In this document: piece after piece, positions 36,031 to 47,775 of the stretch | Numbering within the stretch: the first letter of the stretch is position 1 | Layout of the letters: each line of letters starts with the position of its first letter | DNA from: Thinopyrum elongatum | Taxonomy: Eukaryota > Streptophyta > Magnoliopsida > Poales > Poaceae | Direction of reading: 5' to 3' | NCBI GenBank assembly: GCA_011799875.1 | Contig: CM022297.1 | Span: 519,424,929-519,488,928, forward strand | DNA: 64,000 bases | Position numbers and translations under genes: made by a program | The notes under the pieces: generated by a model | Seen by the model: the letters and a program-made list of their open reading frames with translations, nothing else | Databases searched by the model: none | What the model was told of the DNA's origin: nothing

Positions 36031-36413
36031 CCCCCTCGCCCGCAAGCAGAGCACTCCACTGCTCTGTTTTTTCTGGCCGGCTAGGGAAGGGCTTTGTGGT
36101 GCTCTAGCTCACCTCCTATGCACATGAGGTGTTCGATGAAATGCCCGAGCCACACTACTTAAGCTTTCTTCTCTCCAAGCTCGACCTCCAAGCTCCATTT
36201 TCCTCAAGATTTGTCTAGGTTTAGCGGTCCGTCACGTCCCGTCCCCGTCTTCACCGCCGTCGATCGCCCGCACTGATCTCGTCGCCGGCATCACCGTGGT
36301 GAGCCTCTTGTTCTTATCTTCTTTCTAAAAGAGAAAAATTCTTACTTGTATGATTTAGATAGATACTTGTATAATTTTCTTACTTTTATTATTGTTTGTT
36401 ATTATATAGTGCG

Positions 36414-36860
36414 ATGGTTTTGGTATCCGCCCCCGTCGGCCCTCGTCCTGTCTATGATTCGGATGTGGTATATATTATATTTTATAACTATTTGGTTTAT
36501 TTATTGTTTATGACAATTATGCCGACCAACATGACATAGATTTTATTTATCTAGGAGGTATGTGAACCGGAAATTCCAACCGACCCTATTGTCGAGAGGT
36601 TAAATTTAGTTGAAGAAGAAAACAATTACTTGAAGGAAAAAATAAAAAAAATTGAGGAGGAGAAGATGATATTGGAGTTGCATGTTGCGGATGTCGTCGA
36701 TGATCACAAGATCAAGATGGATGCAATGCGCTTCAAGATTAGAAAGTATAGAAAATATGCCATTCATACCGAGGCTTGGTATCATTATGCCGTTGGATCA
36801 ATTGTTACCTTGGTTACGATTATGATCGCATTTGTTGTTGCATTGAAATGTTTTACATAG
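36414..36860 (+). CDS. Small CACTA-encoded coiled-coil/membrane protein
   Basis: Exons 36414-36467 and 36555-36860 join in frame across an 87-bp GT-AG intron to give 119 residues. An untranslated first exon (about 36040-36299) with an intron at 36300-36409 precedes it. The N-terminal 18 residues are Pro/Val-rich. Residues about 35-70 are a strongly charged coiled coil (LVEEENNYLKEKIKKIEEEK), then a basic stretch. Residues about 92-115 are a hydrophobic segment (VGSIVTLVTIMIAFVVALK) near the C-terminus, so the protein looks tail-anchored. I know no function for it. It lies 172 bp upstream of the transposase frame and could be an alternative or first cistron of the same transcript. The frame is intact. 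Confidence 0.6.
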
Positions 36861-37032
36861 TTTCAATGTATGGTTTAATTAGATGCTCTGGAGAGCTATA
36901 TGTTGTTCAATGAGAACTATGTATGTACTTTGGTTTTAATGTGATGATGAACTTCTATTAATTTGGTCACTTATCTATTCATGATGTTCTGTAATGGTTT
37001 TTGACACACTTAATTATATATAATGCACGCAG

Positions 37033-40000
37033 ATGAACCGGCAATGGATGTACGGTGACAGACACACCTCCGAGTATATTAAGGGCGTGCATAATTTTCT
37101 CGAAGTGGCTGAGGCAAATAAGCAGAATGGTTTTATGTGTTGTCCATGCCCTATATGTGGGAATACGAAGTCTTACTCTGACCGGAAAATCCTTCACACC
37201 CACCTACTTTATAAGAGTTTCATGCCACACTATAATGTTTGGACCAAGCACGGAGAAATAGGGGTTATAATGGAAGACAGCGAAGAAGAAGAGAACAATG
37301 ACAACTATGTGCCCCCTGAATATGGTGATGCTGCAACAGGGGAAGCTGAAGATCAAGAGGAACTAGACGATGTGCCCGATGATGATCTCCGCCGGGTCAT
37401 TGTTGATGCAAGGAGACAGTGTGAAAGTGAAAAGGAGAAGCTGAAGTTCGATCGCATGTTAGAGGATCACAAAAAAGGGTTGTACCCCAATTGTGAAGAT
37501 GGCAACACAAAGCTCGGTACCGTACTGGAATTGCTGCAGTGGAAGGCAGAGAATGCTGTGCCTGACAAAGGATTTGAGAAGCTACTAAAAATATTGAAGA
37601 AGAAGCTTCCAAAGGATAACGAATTGCCCGACAGTACGTACGCAACAAAGAAGGTCGTATGCCCTCTAGGATTGGAGGTGCAGAAGATACATGCATGCCC
37701 TAATGACTGCATCCTGTACCGCGGTGCCTACAAGGATTTGAACGCATGCCCCGTATACGGTGCATTGCGGTATAAGATCAGACGAGATGACCCTGGTGAT
37801 GTTGACGGCGAGCCCCCCAGGAAGAGGGTTCCTGCCAAGGTGATGTGGTATGCTCCTATAATACCATGGTTGAAACGTCTGTTCAGAAACAAAGAGCATG
37901 CCAAGTTGATGCGATGGCACAGAGAGGACCGTAAGAAAGACGGGAAGTTGAGAGAACCCGCTGACGGGTTGCAGTGGAGAAAAATCGAGAGAAAGTACCG
38001 GGCTGAGTTTGCAGGTGACCCAAGGAACGTATGGTTTGGTTTAAGCGCGGATGGCATTAATCCTTTCGGGGAGCAGAGCAGCAATCACAGCACCTGGCCC
38101 GTGACTCTATGTATGTATAACCTTCCTCCTTGGATGTGCATGAAGCGGAAGTTCATTATGATGCCAGTTCTCATCCAAGGCCCTAAGCAACCCGGCAACG
38201 ACATTGATGTGTACCTAAGGCCATTAGTTGACGAACTTTTACAGCTGTGGAATGTAAAAGGTGTACGTGTGTGGGATGAGCACAGACAGGAGGAATTTGA
38301 CCTGCATGCGTTGCTGTTTGTAACCATCAATGATTGGCCTGCTCTTAGTAATCATTCAGGACAGACAAACAAGGGATACCACGCATGCACGCACTGTTTA
38401 GATGACACCCAAAGTATATACCTGGACAAATGCAGGAAGAATGTGTACCTGGGGCATCGTTGATTTCTTCCGACCAACCATCAATGTCGAAAGAAAGGCA
38501 AGCATTTCAAAGGCGAGGCAGATCACCGGAAGAAGCCCGCCATTCGTACCGGTGATCACGTACTTGCTATGGTCAATGATTTACAGGTAATCTTTGGAAA
38601 GGGTCCTGGTGGACTATCTGTTCTGAATGACGCTGAGGGACGCGCACCCATGTGGAAGAAGAAATCTATATTTTGGGACCTACCCTACTGGAAAGACCTA
38701 GAGGTCCGCTCTTCAATCGACGTGATGCACTTGACGAAGAACCTTTGCGTGAACCTGCTAGGCTTCTTGGGCGTGTATGGAAAGACAAAAGATACACCGG
38801 AGGCACGGGAGGACCTGCAACGTTGGCACGAAAAAGACGGCATGCCTCCAAAGCAGTATGAAGGTCCTGCCAGCTACGCTCTTACCAAAGAAAAGGAAAT
38901 CTTCTTTGAATGTCTGCTCAGTATGAAGGTACCGTCTGGCTTCTCGTCGAATATAAAGGGAATAATAAATATGGCAGAGAAAAAGTTCCAGAACCTAAAG
39001 TCTCATGACTGCCACGTGATTATGACGCAACTGCTTCCGGCTGCATTGAGGGGGCTTCTACCGGAAAACGTTCGATTAGCCATTGTGAAGCTATGTGCAT
39101 TCCTCAATGCAATCTCTCAGAAGGTGATAGATCCAGAAATCATACCAAGGCTCAGGAGTGATGTGGCGCAATGTCTTGTCAGTTTCGAGCTGGTGTTCCC
39201 ACCATCCTTCTTCAATATCATGACGCACGTCCTAGTTCATCTAGTCGACGAGATTGTCGTTCTGGGCCCCGTATTTCTACACAATATGTTCCCCTTTGAG
39301 AGGTTCATGGGAGTCCTAAAGAAATATGTCCGTAACCGTGCTAGGCCAGAAGGAAGCATCTCCATGGGCCATCAAACAGAGGATGTCATTGGGTTTTGTG
39401 TTGACTTCATTCCTGACCTTAAGAAGATTGGTCTCCCTCAATCGCGGTATGAGGGGAGACTGACTGGAAAAGGCACGCTAGGAGGGGACTCAATAATATG
39501 CAGGGACGGGCATTCTTGGTCTCAAGCACACTACACAGTTCTACAGAACTCTACCTTGGTGACCCCGTATGTCGATGAACACAAGAACATTCTGCGCTCC
39601 AAACACCCGGAGCAGTGTGACGACTGGATTACATGTGAACACATCAGGACTTTCGGCAGTTGGTTGGAAACACGTCTCAGAGGTGACAACACTGTTTCTG
39701 ATGAGCTGTACTCGTTGTCTAGGGGACCATCTTCGACTGTATTGACTTACAAAGGATACGAGATTAATGGGAATACATTTTACACGATCGCCCAAGATCA
39801 AAAGAGCACCAACCAAAACAGCGGTGTCCGCTTTGATGCAGCAACCAAGAGGGGAAAGGACACATATTATGGTTACATAGTGGACATATGGGAACTTGAC
39901 TACGGACATGATTTTAAGGTCCCTTTGTTTAAGTGCAAATGGGTCAATCTGTCAGGAGGCAGGGTACAGGTAGAGCCACATTACGGAATGACAACAATGG

Positions 40001-40332
40001 ATCTGAACAATCTTGGGTACATAGACGAACCATTCGTCCTAGCCAATGATGTGGCGCAGGTTTTCTATGTGAAGGACATGTCTACCAAACCGAGAAAAAG
40101 AAAAGATAAGGAAGCGAATACATCATACGATGAGCCAAAGCGCCACATAGTTCTTTCAGGGAAAAGAGACATCGTGGGAGTGGAGGGTAAGACAGACATG
40201 TCTGAAGATTATGAAAAGTTTCATGAAATTCCTCCCTTCAAAGTCAAGGCTGGCCCAAGCACCCTGTTAAGCGATGAAGAATATCCATGGTTACGGCGCA
40301 ATAAGCAAAGGACACAAGCGAAGAAAAAGTGA
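37033..40332 (+). pseudogene. TNP2-type CACTA transposase with one premature stop
   Basis: One frame runs from ATG 37033, directly after a splice-acceptor-like GCACGCAG, to the stop at 40330-40332, about 1,099 codons, broken only by TGA at 38461-38463 (codon 477) where an Arg codon is expected. Domain order is typical of plant TNP2 proteins. First comes a transposase-associated N-terminus with a Cys-rich CCPCPICGN motif (about residues 5-75). Then comes the Transposase_21 region (about 200-650, including HACPNDCILYRG and the DDTQSIYLDKCRKN segment). A DUF4218-like block follows (about 660-800; MFPFERFMGVLKKYVRNRARPEG shortened here to MFPFERFMGVLKKY). A DUF4216-like block comes last (about 930-1015). 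The family cuts and pastes the element by binding its termini. Apart from the stop, the frame is well preserved, implying recent inactivation. Confidence 0.9.
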
Positions 40333-40333
40333 A

Positions 40334-41300
40334 GACAGATGAAGTCAGAAAGGGTTGAAAATTAATGATGTGGCTTTGAAAAAGATTGTCCATTTGTAAC
40401 AGAAAAAGTGAAAAATGAAATCCCTTTGTAACATATGAGTTTTCGTCCGAAACCCTGATACTTCGAAAGAGATTGTCCATTTTGTACACGAAGTGCATCC
40501 AGTTTTTGCCGTAGCCCTCTCAACTTTTTGCACATGCTATGTTGGTGAAATGATGATATCATGCCAATTTTCAACCTCTTCAGAGTTCATTTGAAGTGCT
40601 TTTCAATTTCAGGGTCATTTAGCTCAAAAAAATCAGTAAATGCATGAAAAATAACAGATGAAGTCAGAAAGGGTTGAAAATTGATGATGTGGCTTTGAAT
40701 GGTTCATTTTGAACACACAAAAAGTCTGAGTTCAAATAAGTTCAAAAAAATGAAATCCTTTGTAACAGATGTTTTTCGTCCAAACCCTGATACTTCGAAA
40801 GAGATTGTCCATTTTTGTACACGAAGGCATCCAGTTTTTGCCGTAACCCTCTCAACTTTTTAGCACATGCTATGTGGGTGAAATGATGATATCATGCCAA
40901 TTTTCACCTCTTCAGAGTTATTTGAAGTGCTTTTCAATTTCAAGGTCATTTAGCTCAAAAAAATAAGTAAATGCATGAAAAATAACAGATGAAGTCAGAA
41001 AGGGTTGAAAATTGATGATGTGGCTTTGAATGGTTCATTTTGAACACACAAAAAGTCTGGAGTTCAAATAAGTTCAAAAAAATGAAATCCCTTTGTAACA
41101 GATGAGTTTTCGTCCGAAACCCTGATACTTCGAAAGAGATTGTCCATTTTATACATGAAGTGCATCCAGTTTTTGCCGTAACCCTCTCAACTCTTTAGCA
41201 CATGCTATGTGGGTGAAATGATGATACCATGCCAATTTTCAACCTCTTCAGAGTTCATCTGAAGTGCTTTTCAATTTCAGGGTCATTTAGCTCAAAGAAT
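40334..41300. repeat. Tandem repeat, about 320-330 bp, three copies
   Basis: Units start at about 40334, 40654 and 40985, each opening ACAGATGAAGTCAGAAAGGG. Each contains CCTGATACTTCGAAAGAGAT and ends near TTTCAATTTCARGGTCATTT. The first copy overlaps the end of the transposase frame. Small indels separate the copies. There is no coding frame. Confidence 0.8.
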
Positions 41301-42189
41301 GAACTAATATAAAAAAGAATGAACTGGAAAACTTTTATGAAACTCTAATAGCAAAAATAATAAAATAAAAGAATGAACTAGAAAACTTTAATGAAACTCT
41401 AATAGAAAAAAGAATGAACTAGAAAACTTTAATGAAACTCTAATAGCAAAAGGAATCCCTAAAAAGCTCTTTATAAAACCTCTAGTTTATTGAAACTAAA
41501 ATTATATAAATTTATGCACTAAAATTATCAAGTATTTTCTGTTCAAAACATTAAAAGCAAAAAGAATTTTCATAAAGAACTTTTTTTGTTAGAAACTTTA
41601 ATAGCAAAAAGAATTATCATAAAGATTTTTTTTGTTAGAAACTAAAATAACAAAAACTGTTTTTGAATATAATGATAAAACACAGTAATATTAAATAGCA
41701 GGAAAAAGAATCACTCCAAAATCTATTTTTATAGTAAAGTTAATCACAAACTAGTGATTCATACAAATTTCAAAGAATTCAAATTTAAACTATTCAAATT
41801 GGAAAACTAATGGCACTAACAGCAAGTTTATAATTTTTATTACCTAAAAGCAAAAAGAATCACTGAAAAACAGTAAGTATTTTGTTGTAAGTAGAAACAA
41901 AATAAAATAAATAAAGCAAAAAAGAAAACAAAAAACTGGAAAAAAATAAAAAAATGCCACCTACTGGGCCACCACGGCCTGAATACGACTAGAAACCCAA
42001 CCATGGGCCAGGATTCAGGCCCGCAGCAGGCCCAGTAGGCCCACAGGCAAGGATTAATAGAGTAGGCCCGAAAGCCTGCAGCTGAGAGGAGCTCGAGAGG
42101 GTGGGCGCAGCAGCGCTTATAAACCACTCTCGAGCTCTCTCAACTAGCGAGGTGGGACTAAACATCCCACCGCACCGCGCCAGCGCAAG
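41301..42189. other. CACTA internal spacer, AT-rich
   Basis: A-rich sequence with reiterated AGAATGAACTAGAAAAC-like stretches (about 41320-41450) and no gene. From 41950 it becomes GC-rich and promoter-like. Confidence 0.6.
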
Positions 42190-42350
42190 GCCGTTGGTCC
42201 CGGTTGGTAGCACCAACCGGGACGAAAGGTGTGCATTGGTCCCGGTTGGTAGCCACTGCTGAAAAGAGACCTTTGGTCCCGGTTGGTGGAACGAACCGGG
42301 ACCAAAGGGGGAAATTGGTCCCGGTTTGTGCCACGAACCGGGACCAATGT
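42190..42350. repeat. Internal array of CACTA subterminal-type hairpin repeats
   Basis: Copies of GGTCCCGGTTGGT and AACCGGGACC in inverted pairs, of the same type as the arrays at both element ends. They end a few bases upstream of the TATA box at 42357, which mirrors the left end of the element. Confidence 0.85.
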
Positions 42351-42356
42351 TTCGTG

Positions 42357-42363
42357 TATATAA
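42357..42363 (+). promoter_or_regulatory. TATA box of the second CACTA transcription unit
   Basis: TATATAA, directly downstream of the internal repeat array. The leader then begins with pyrimidine-rich sequence. Confidence 0.65.
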
Positions 42364-42389
42364 GAAAAACTTAGCAGTTTCTCCAAAAA

Positions 42390-43104
42390 TCACTTCTTCT
42401 CCTCATCGTCGCCGCCCCTGCCCCTGCTCCACCTCACCATCGTCGCCGACGCCGTCAGGCCCGCCCCGCCGCCCGGCCCGCCCCTGCTCGCCGACGGCGT
42501 GCCTCTTAGCCCGAACGCCTACGCCTGCCTACGGACTGCAGCCCGCCCCTCCTCCCTCCCTCCCCTACTCCTACCCTCCTCCGGTGCCTTCCCTCCTCCT
42601 CCTCCGCCCCCCCCCTCGTTCACCCCCCCCCCTACTCCTCCTGGCCCTCCCCTTCCCTCCCCTACTCCTCTTGTCCATCCCCCTCCGCCGCGTTGCTATT
42701 TTTTTATATATGTTTTTTGTTATATATATATATATATATATATATATGCTTTCTTTTTATGTGTATGTATGTATGTATGTATTTTTTAAACTTTTTATAT
42801 GTATGGAAAAGAGGAAGAAGGAAGAAGGGAAGAAAAAAAAAGGAGAGGAAAAAAGGGGAGAAAAAGAAAGAAGAGGAGAGAAAAATAAGAAGAGAAAGGA
42901 GAAGAGAGGAGAGAAGAGAGGAGAAAAAAAAATAATGAGAGGAAGAAGAAAAAAAAAAGGAGAAGAAAAGGAATAGAGGAGAAGAAGAAAAAATAGATTA
43001 TAATCTATTTTTTCTTCTTCTCCTCTATTCCTTCTTCTTCTCCTTTTTTTCTTCTTCTCCCTCTTTTGTTTTCTCTTCTTCCTCCTCTTCTTAATTTTTA
43101 TTGG
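42390..43104. repeat. Low-complexity leader: pyrimidine-rich, (TA)n, purine-rich, and a palindrome
   Basis: C/T-rich sequence at 42400-42690, a TA dinucleotide run at about 42721-42746, TATG tetranucleotides near 42758-42780, and purine-only GAGAAGAAA sequence at 42800-42970. A perfect 62-bp palindrome lies at 42970-43031. Long open frames here come from base composition. Confidence 0.75.
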
Positions 43105-43710
43105 GAACGAGGTGGTCGAGATCGCCGCGCGGTCGAGGGTCGGGAACTAGGGTCGAGTGTCGAGGAACGCGGAGGGGTCGAGGGTCGAGGAACGCCAAGG
43201 GGTCGAGGTTCGGGAACTAGGGTAGAGGGTCAGGGAACGCCAAGGCTTGAGGGTCGAGAACGCCGAGGGGTCGAGGTCGGGAACTAGGGTAGAGGGTCGG
43301 GATCACCGAGCGGTCGAGGGTCGTGAACTAGGGTAGAGGTCGAGGGTCGCCGAGGGGTCGAGGGTCGAGGGTCGTCCAGGGGTCGAGGGGTCACCGAGGG
43401 GTTGAGGGTCGCCGAAGGTTCGAGGTCGAGGTCGTCGAGGGGTCGAGGGTCAGGAACGCCGAGGGGTCGAGAGTCGTGAACTAGGGTAGAGGGTCGAGGA
43501 ACGCCGAGGGGTCGAGGGTCGAGGAACGCCGAGGGGTCAAGGGTCGGGAACTAGGGTAGAGGGTCGAGGACTCCGAGGGGTCGAGGGTCGGGAACTAGGG
43601 TAGAGGGTCATGGATCGCCGAGCGGTCGAGGGTCGTGAACTAGGGTAGAGGGTCGAGGGTCGCCGAGGGGTCGAGGGTCGAGGGTCGTCCAGGGGTCGAG
43701 GGTCCAGATT
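43105..43710. repeat. GGTCGAGGGTCG minisatellite
   Basis: About 600 bp built from GGGGTCGAGGGTCGNGAACNC and GAACTAGGGTAGAGGGTCGN units repeated with variation at periods of about 20-45 bp. No gene. Confidence 0.8.
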
Positions 43711-43919
43711 TATCAAGAATGCCCCCATCATGCACAAGTTGATCCAATTTTTTCTGATCTCATCTATATATATATTCTTCTGTCATGTTTGTATATTAAT
43801 GTTTGTTGAGGCCACCCCAAACCGTAGAAGCGTCGAGCTAGCTAGGTCTACGTTTGCACTAATATATCCATCTGTCATGTTTGTATATTAATTGCCATGT
43901 TGTAATATTTGCAGAAACT

Positions 43920-46900
43920 ATGGAGCACCGAGACATCGAAGCAGAACAGTTGTTGGGGGACATAATCCTCGGCGGAGGTGATGTCTTGTCGTATCTCAAC
44001 GACACCGATGGTCTGGAAGGAGAGGGTGAAGCAGGCTCTCGTGATCGAACAATGGAGGTGGAAGGACATGATTATGATGGCTCCGATGACGGAATGCCGG
44101 TGAAAGAAGGAGACCGTGATGACTGCTCCGGTAAGCGAACGGAGGAAGGAGCTGTTGCAAAGTCCGGCAAGGTATATATATTAATTAAGCCTGTGCTGAC
44201 TAGCTAATTGATGCATTAATTATTTTGGTATGTACACATATTAACTCTCTTCTTTCTTCTTTTCTAGCCCTCCGGATCGAGCCAAACTTCGGTAACGAGA
44301 CGAGCCCCGAAGAAAAGGTTGCGCCAGGATGAAAGGTTCACGATCACAGCAATCAAGGGCGATGGCCAACCGATTGAACCCAGCCGGACCAAGGAAGCAT
44401 TTTCTGCTCAGTGCGGGGTTCTTGTTAGGGACATGATCCTGATCAGCATCCACCAATGGAATAAGCCTAAGAGCGAAGACCCTCAAGTGTCTTTTGTCAA
44501 CGATAGACAGAAAGATGGTCTTTGGACCGCGCTGAAGGCAAATTTCACCCTACCGCCAGAGGAGGATCCGGATAAGCCAGTTATAGAGCCATTGGTCAAG
44601 GCTCATGCTCTTAAGAAGATGGCAGATCTATTCAGGACGTGGAAGAATGAGTTGAAATCAACGTTTGTCGACAAAGGGAAGACTCCAGAATTCACCGGCC
44701 GATTTGAGAAGATAAGAGATCACTGGCCCGCATTTGTGGCCCACAAGACATCGGAGAAGAGTAAGAAGATGTCAGCGACAAACAAGAAAAATGCTGCAAA
44801 GAAGGAGCATCACCATCGCACGGGGTCAGGTGGCTACCTCAAAGCCCGGCCGTTGTGGGACAAGGCTGAGAAGGACCTGCTTGATAAAGGGGTCGAACCA
44901 GAGACATTGAACTGGCCAGACCGTTCAAGGACTTGGTTCTTCGGGGTTGGGGGAACCTTGGACCCTGAAACAGGGAAGTGCCGTTGGACGGAGGAGCAAC
45001 TTGAAATACCCATCAAGAAGCTTCAGAAGTATATCGCCACAGCGCAGCAAGGGACGTTCGTTCCCGACAGAGAGAACGACGAGCTCACACAGGCCCTCGG
45101 GAATCCTGAGCACCCAGGACGAACACGAGGCACGGCAGGCTCCGTTGCGTGGAAGGTTGGGTTTCCTAGCGCAGGCGGTTACAAAACCCGGGAGAGGAGG
45201 AGGAAAGTGGAGCAGACCGAACTGCAGAAGCTGAATGCAAGGGTACGAGCGCTAGAGGAACAAGCACTACTAGTTCAGAGGCAGCGACCTGCCGGAGCTA
45301 CCCCAGAAGCTACCCCGCCATCTCAGCAGAGAAGCAGCGTGGCTTCCACCGAGCTCCTTCAGTAGCCTGACTTCACGGCTCCCAGCTACCCCGTGGATGC
45401 TATCACGGAGGCTCAAGATTGCCACCTTATGACGCAATGGCAGCACCTCAAAGTCAAGGCGGCTGTCGGCTCTGTTGCACCTCCTGAACCCGGCGCAACT
45501 TTTCACTGCCTTCTGATTACAGAAGGCTATGCTGTTGTGATGGTCGATGAAATAACGGAGGGATTTGAGGAGCTCGAGCTTGACCACCCTACCGGTGAAG
45601 GGGAGACTCAGCTGGGTCTTGCTCTGAAGACTCCATGTCTATGGCGGAAGGAGCTCATCAACCTTCCGAACTGGAGGCCTTCGCCTCCTCCTCCTCCTCC
45701 GACGAGTCAGGGCACTCCGCCTCCTCCTCCGCCTACTCCTCTGGCGAGTGATCAGGGCACTCCGCCTCCTTCTCCGGCTGCTTCGGTGCGTGGCGGCACT
45801 CCGCCTCCTTCTCCACCTGCGCCGGCGCGTCCGAGCAGCCTGCCTCCTCCTCCGCCTCGTCAGCAACAGCGGAAGACAGCCGCCGCCGCTCCGGCTGCTC
45901 CGGCACGTCGTAGCACTCCGCCTCCTTCTCCGCCTCGTAAGCAACGAAGGAAGACAGCCGCAGCCGCTCCGGCTGCTCCGGCGTCTAGCAGTACAGCCAG
46001 AGACGGGAGGCAATACAGATTCGGTCCATCTCTCAAGCCTCTAGAGAAGTTACCATACGATATGACCGAGGAGGAAAACGCGCAGATCTGTCAAGCCCAA
46101 GTGAAGGACTTTTTTGCAAAGAAAAATCCACCTCCGGAGGAGAAGATAGATCCGGTGAAATTGAAGCGCACTTTGGATGCCCTGAAGCGACCACCACCGC
46201 CTCCCCGGATGACAACCATCTCCGCGCTCTTAAAAAGGCAATGCAAGGAGCGCGCCGGTCGGGAACTACTTCAAGTGACAAAAGGTTACAAGAACGAAGA
46301 AGTGGGAAAAAAATTCCCCAGCTCGGCGAACAAGCGAACCAATCGTGCCCCCCCCCCCCCCCCCGCTCAAGGTGTCTAGCGATATCGTCGCAAATCTGCC
46401 AGGGATGCTGCCCGGTACCAATCCTGGTGATTACCTGCCCGACGATGCACATTTTGATACAATGGAGGTGGACGAACACAAATACCGGTACGGGAAGTCT
46501 CTCGTCAAACCTGGTGATCCTCCTCTAACAACGATGATGCGAAGATTCCATAAGTGGTACATGGACACCTGCAAGTCTGGGAAGGATATTTTGACGCTGA
46601 GAGTTAAAGAGGAGCACGACCTCGTTGGAATTGATCTGTTGTCTATTCCATTTGAGGAGTTGTTCCAGTTTTTCAATCAAAAGGCCCTCGATAAAATAAT
46701 CATCACTTGCTACTGTCTGTAAGTACTACTTCTGTAAATAAGTCTCTATATATAGCTCAGCTCTTTCATTGCATGTATATATAATTATCCTCACTATATT
46801 ATGCAGATTGAAGATCGTCGAATGCAGAAACGCACAAATCTATGATATTGGGTTCATTAACACAAATCTCATAGATGAATGGACGGTTAAATTTAATGCC

Positions 46901-47775
46901 AAAGAAACCGAGGCCAACTTGCTAAAATCGTTGCTTAAAAATCAAAACAAAGAGAAAATAATCTTTCCTTACAACTTCAAGTGAGTGTTACTGTCTTGTG
47001 CATATTCGGTTTCCCTTATTACTCGAGGTTATAGTAATGTAATTGATGAGTTATGCATGCGTGCGCAGCTTCCACTTTATTCTCCTAGAGATTAAGCTTG
47101 AGCAGGGACTAGTAATCGTCTTAGATTCGAGACGAAAAGATCCCAAGGAGTATGCGGCCATGACTGAAATGCTCCAGAAGTAAGTTCAATCGATCATTAT
47201 CGCACCATATCGGCAACTTTGTTCATTTCCTGATATCAAGTAATTATTTTCTTTGTCTCGCAGGGTTTGGAAAGTGTTCACCGCAGAAGCTCCGGGACTG
47301 CCGGGGGAGCTACGATTTACACACCCGAAAGTAAGTACTACTAGCTACTTCCGCGCATCTCCCATTGATTCTAGCTAGTTTCATCAATACCATTTATAAT
47401 GCTTGATTATCAGTTTGATTGACCTCTATTTCTCGTAAAGTGGTTGTGGCAGGAAGGCGGGAATAATTTTTTTGGATACTACGTTTGCAAGTACATCTAC
47501 AACGCGACGACCTCTAAGCAGGGCTACTCTGAAAAACAATATGAAGTGCGTAAGCAATAATATTCACAATTTTATTTTATTACCATCATTTGTGTTGAGT
47601 TTCATTCATAGATATGTATTGACCCCCTTCTTCAAATTAGATGTGGCAGCTGCGGGATGAACTCCTACCACAAGATCGCATAAAAGCAATTCAAGAGGAA
47701 TTGGCGGGATTCTTTCTTGACCACGTCATCAATAAAGACGGAGAATACCATGTGAAACTTGACATCAGATGTTAG
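43920..47775 (+). pseudogene. Second CACTA protein: Ptta/En/Spm transposase domain, Pro-rich linker and Ulp1-like C-terminus
   Basis: Exons 43920-44171, 44268-46718, 46807-46980, 47069-47179, 47264-47330, 47441-47545 and 47641-47775 join with good splice sites. The N-terminus is acidic. The second exon encodes a Transposase_24-like (Ptta/En/Spm) domain around 44600-44880 (ALKKMADLFRTWKNELKS, WPAFVAHKTSEKS), then a coiled coil, then a long Pro/Ala-rich linker (45680-45990). The last exons resemble a C48 Ulp1-type protease: FHFILLEI supplies the His, VIVLDSRR the Asp, and NNFFGYYVCKYI the region where the catalytic Cys should precede GYYVC; here it is Phe. The copy is also broken by TAG at 45363-45365 and a frameshift at the 17-C run 46348-46364. 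Proteins of this type probably bind the element's repeats. Confidence 0.8.

Noticed and set aside
42326..42976. Open frame with Pro-rich then Lys/Glu-rich sequence
   Set aside because: Produced by pyrimidine-only and purine-only low-complexity DNA in the CACTA leader, with no start context or homology.
43105..43710. Possible repeat protein or CRISPR-like array
   Set aside because: A GC-rich minisatellite with no unique spacers; a plant genome and no Cas genes.
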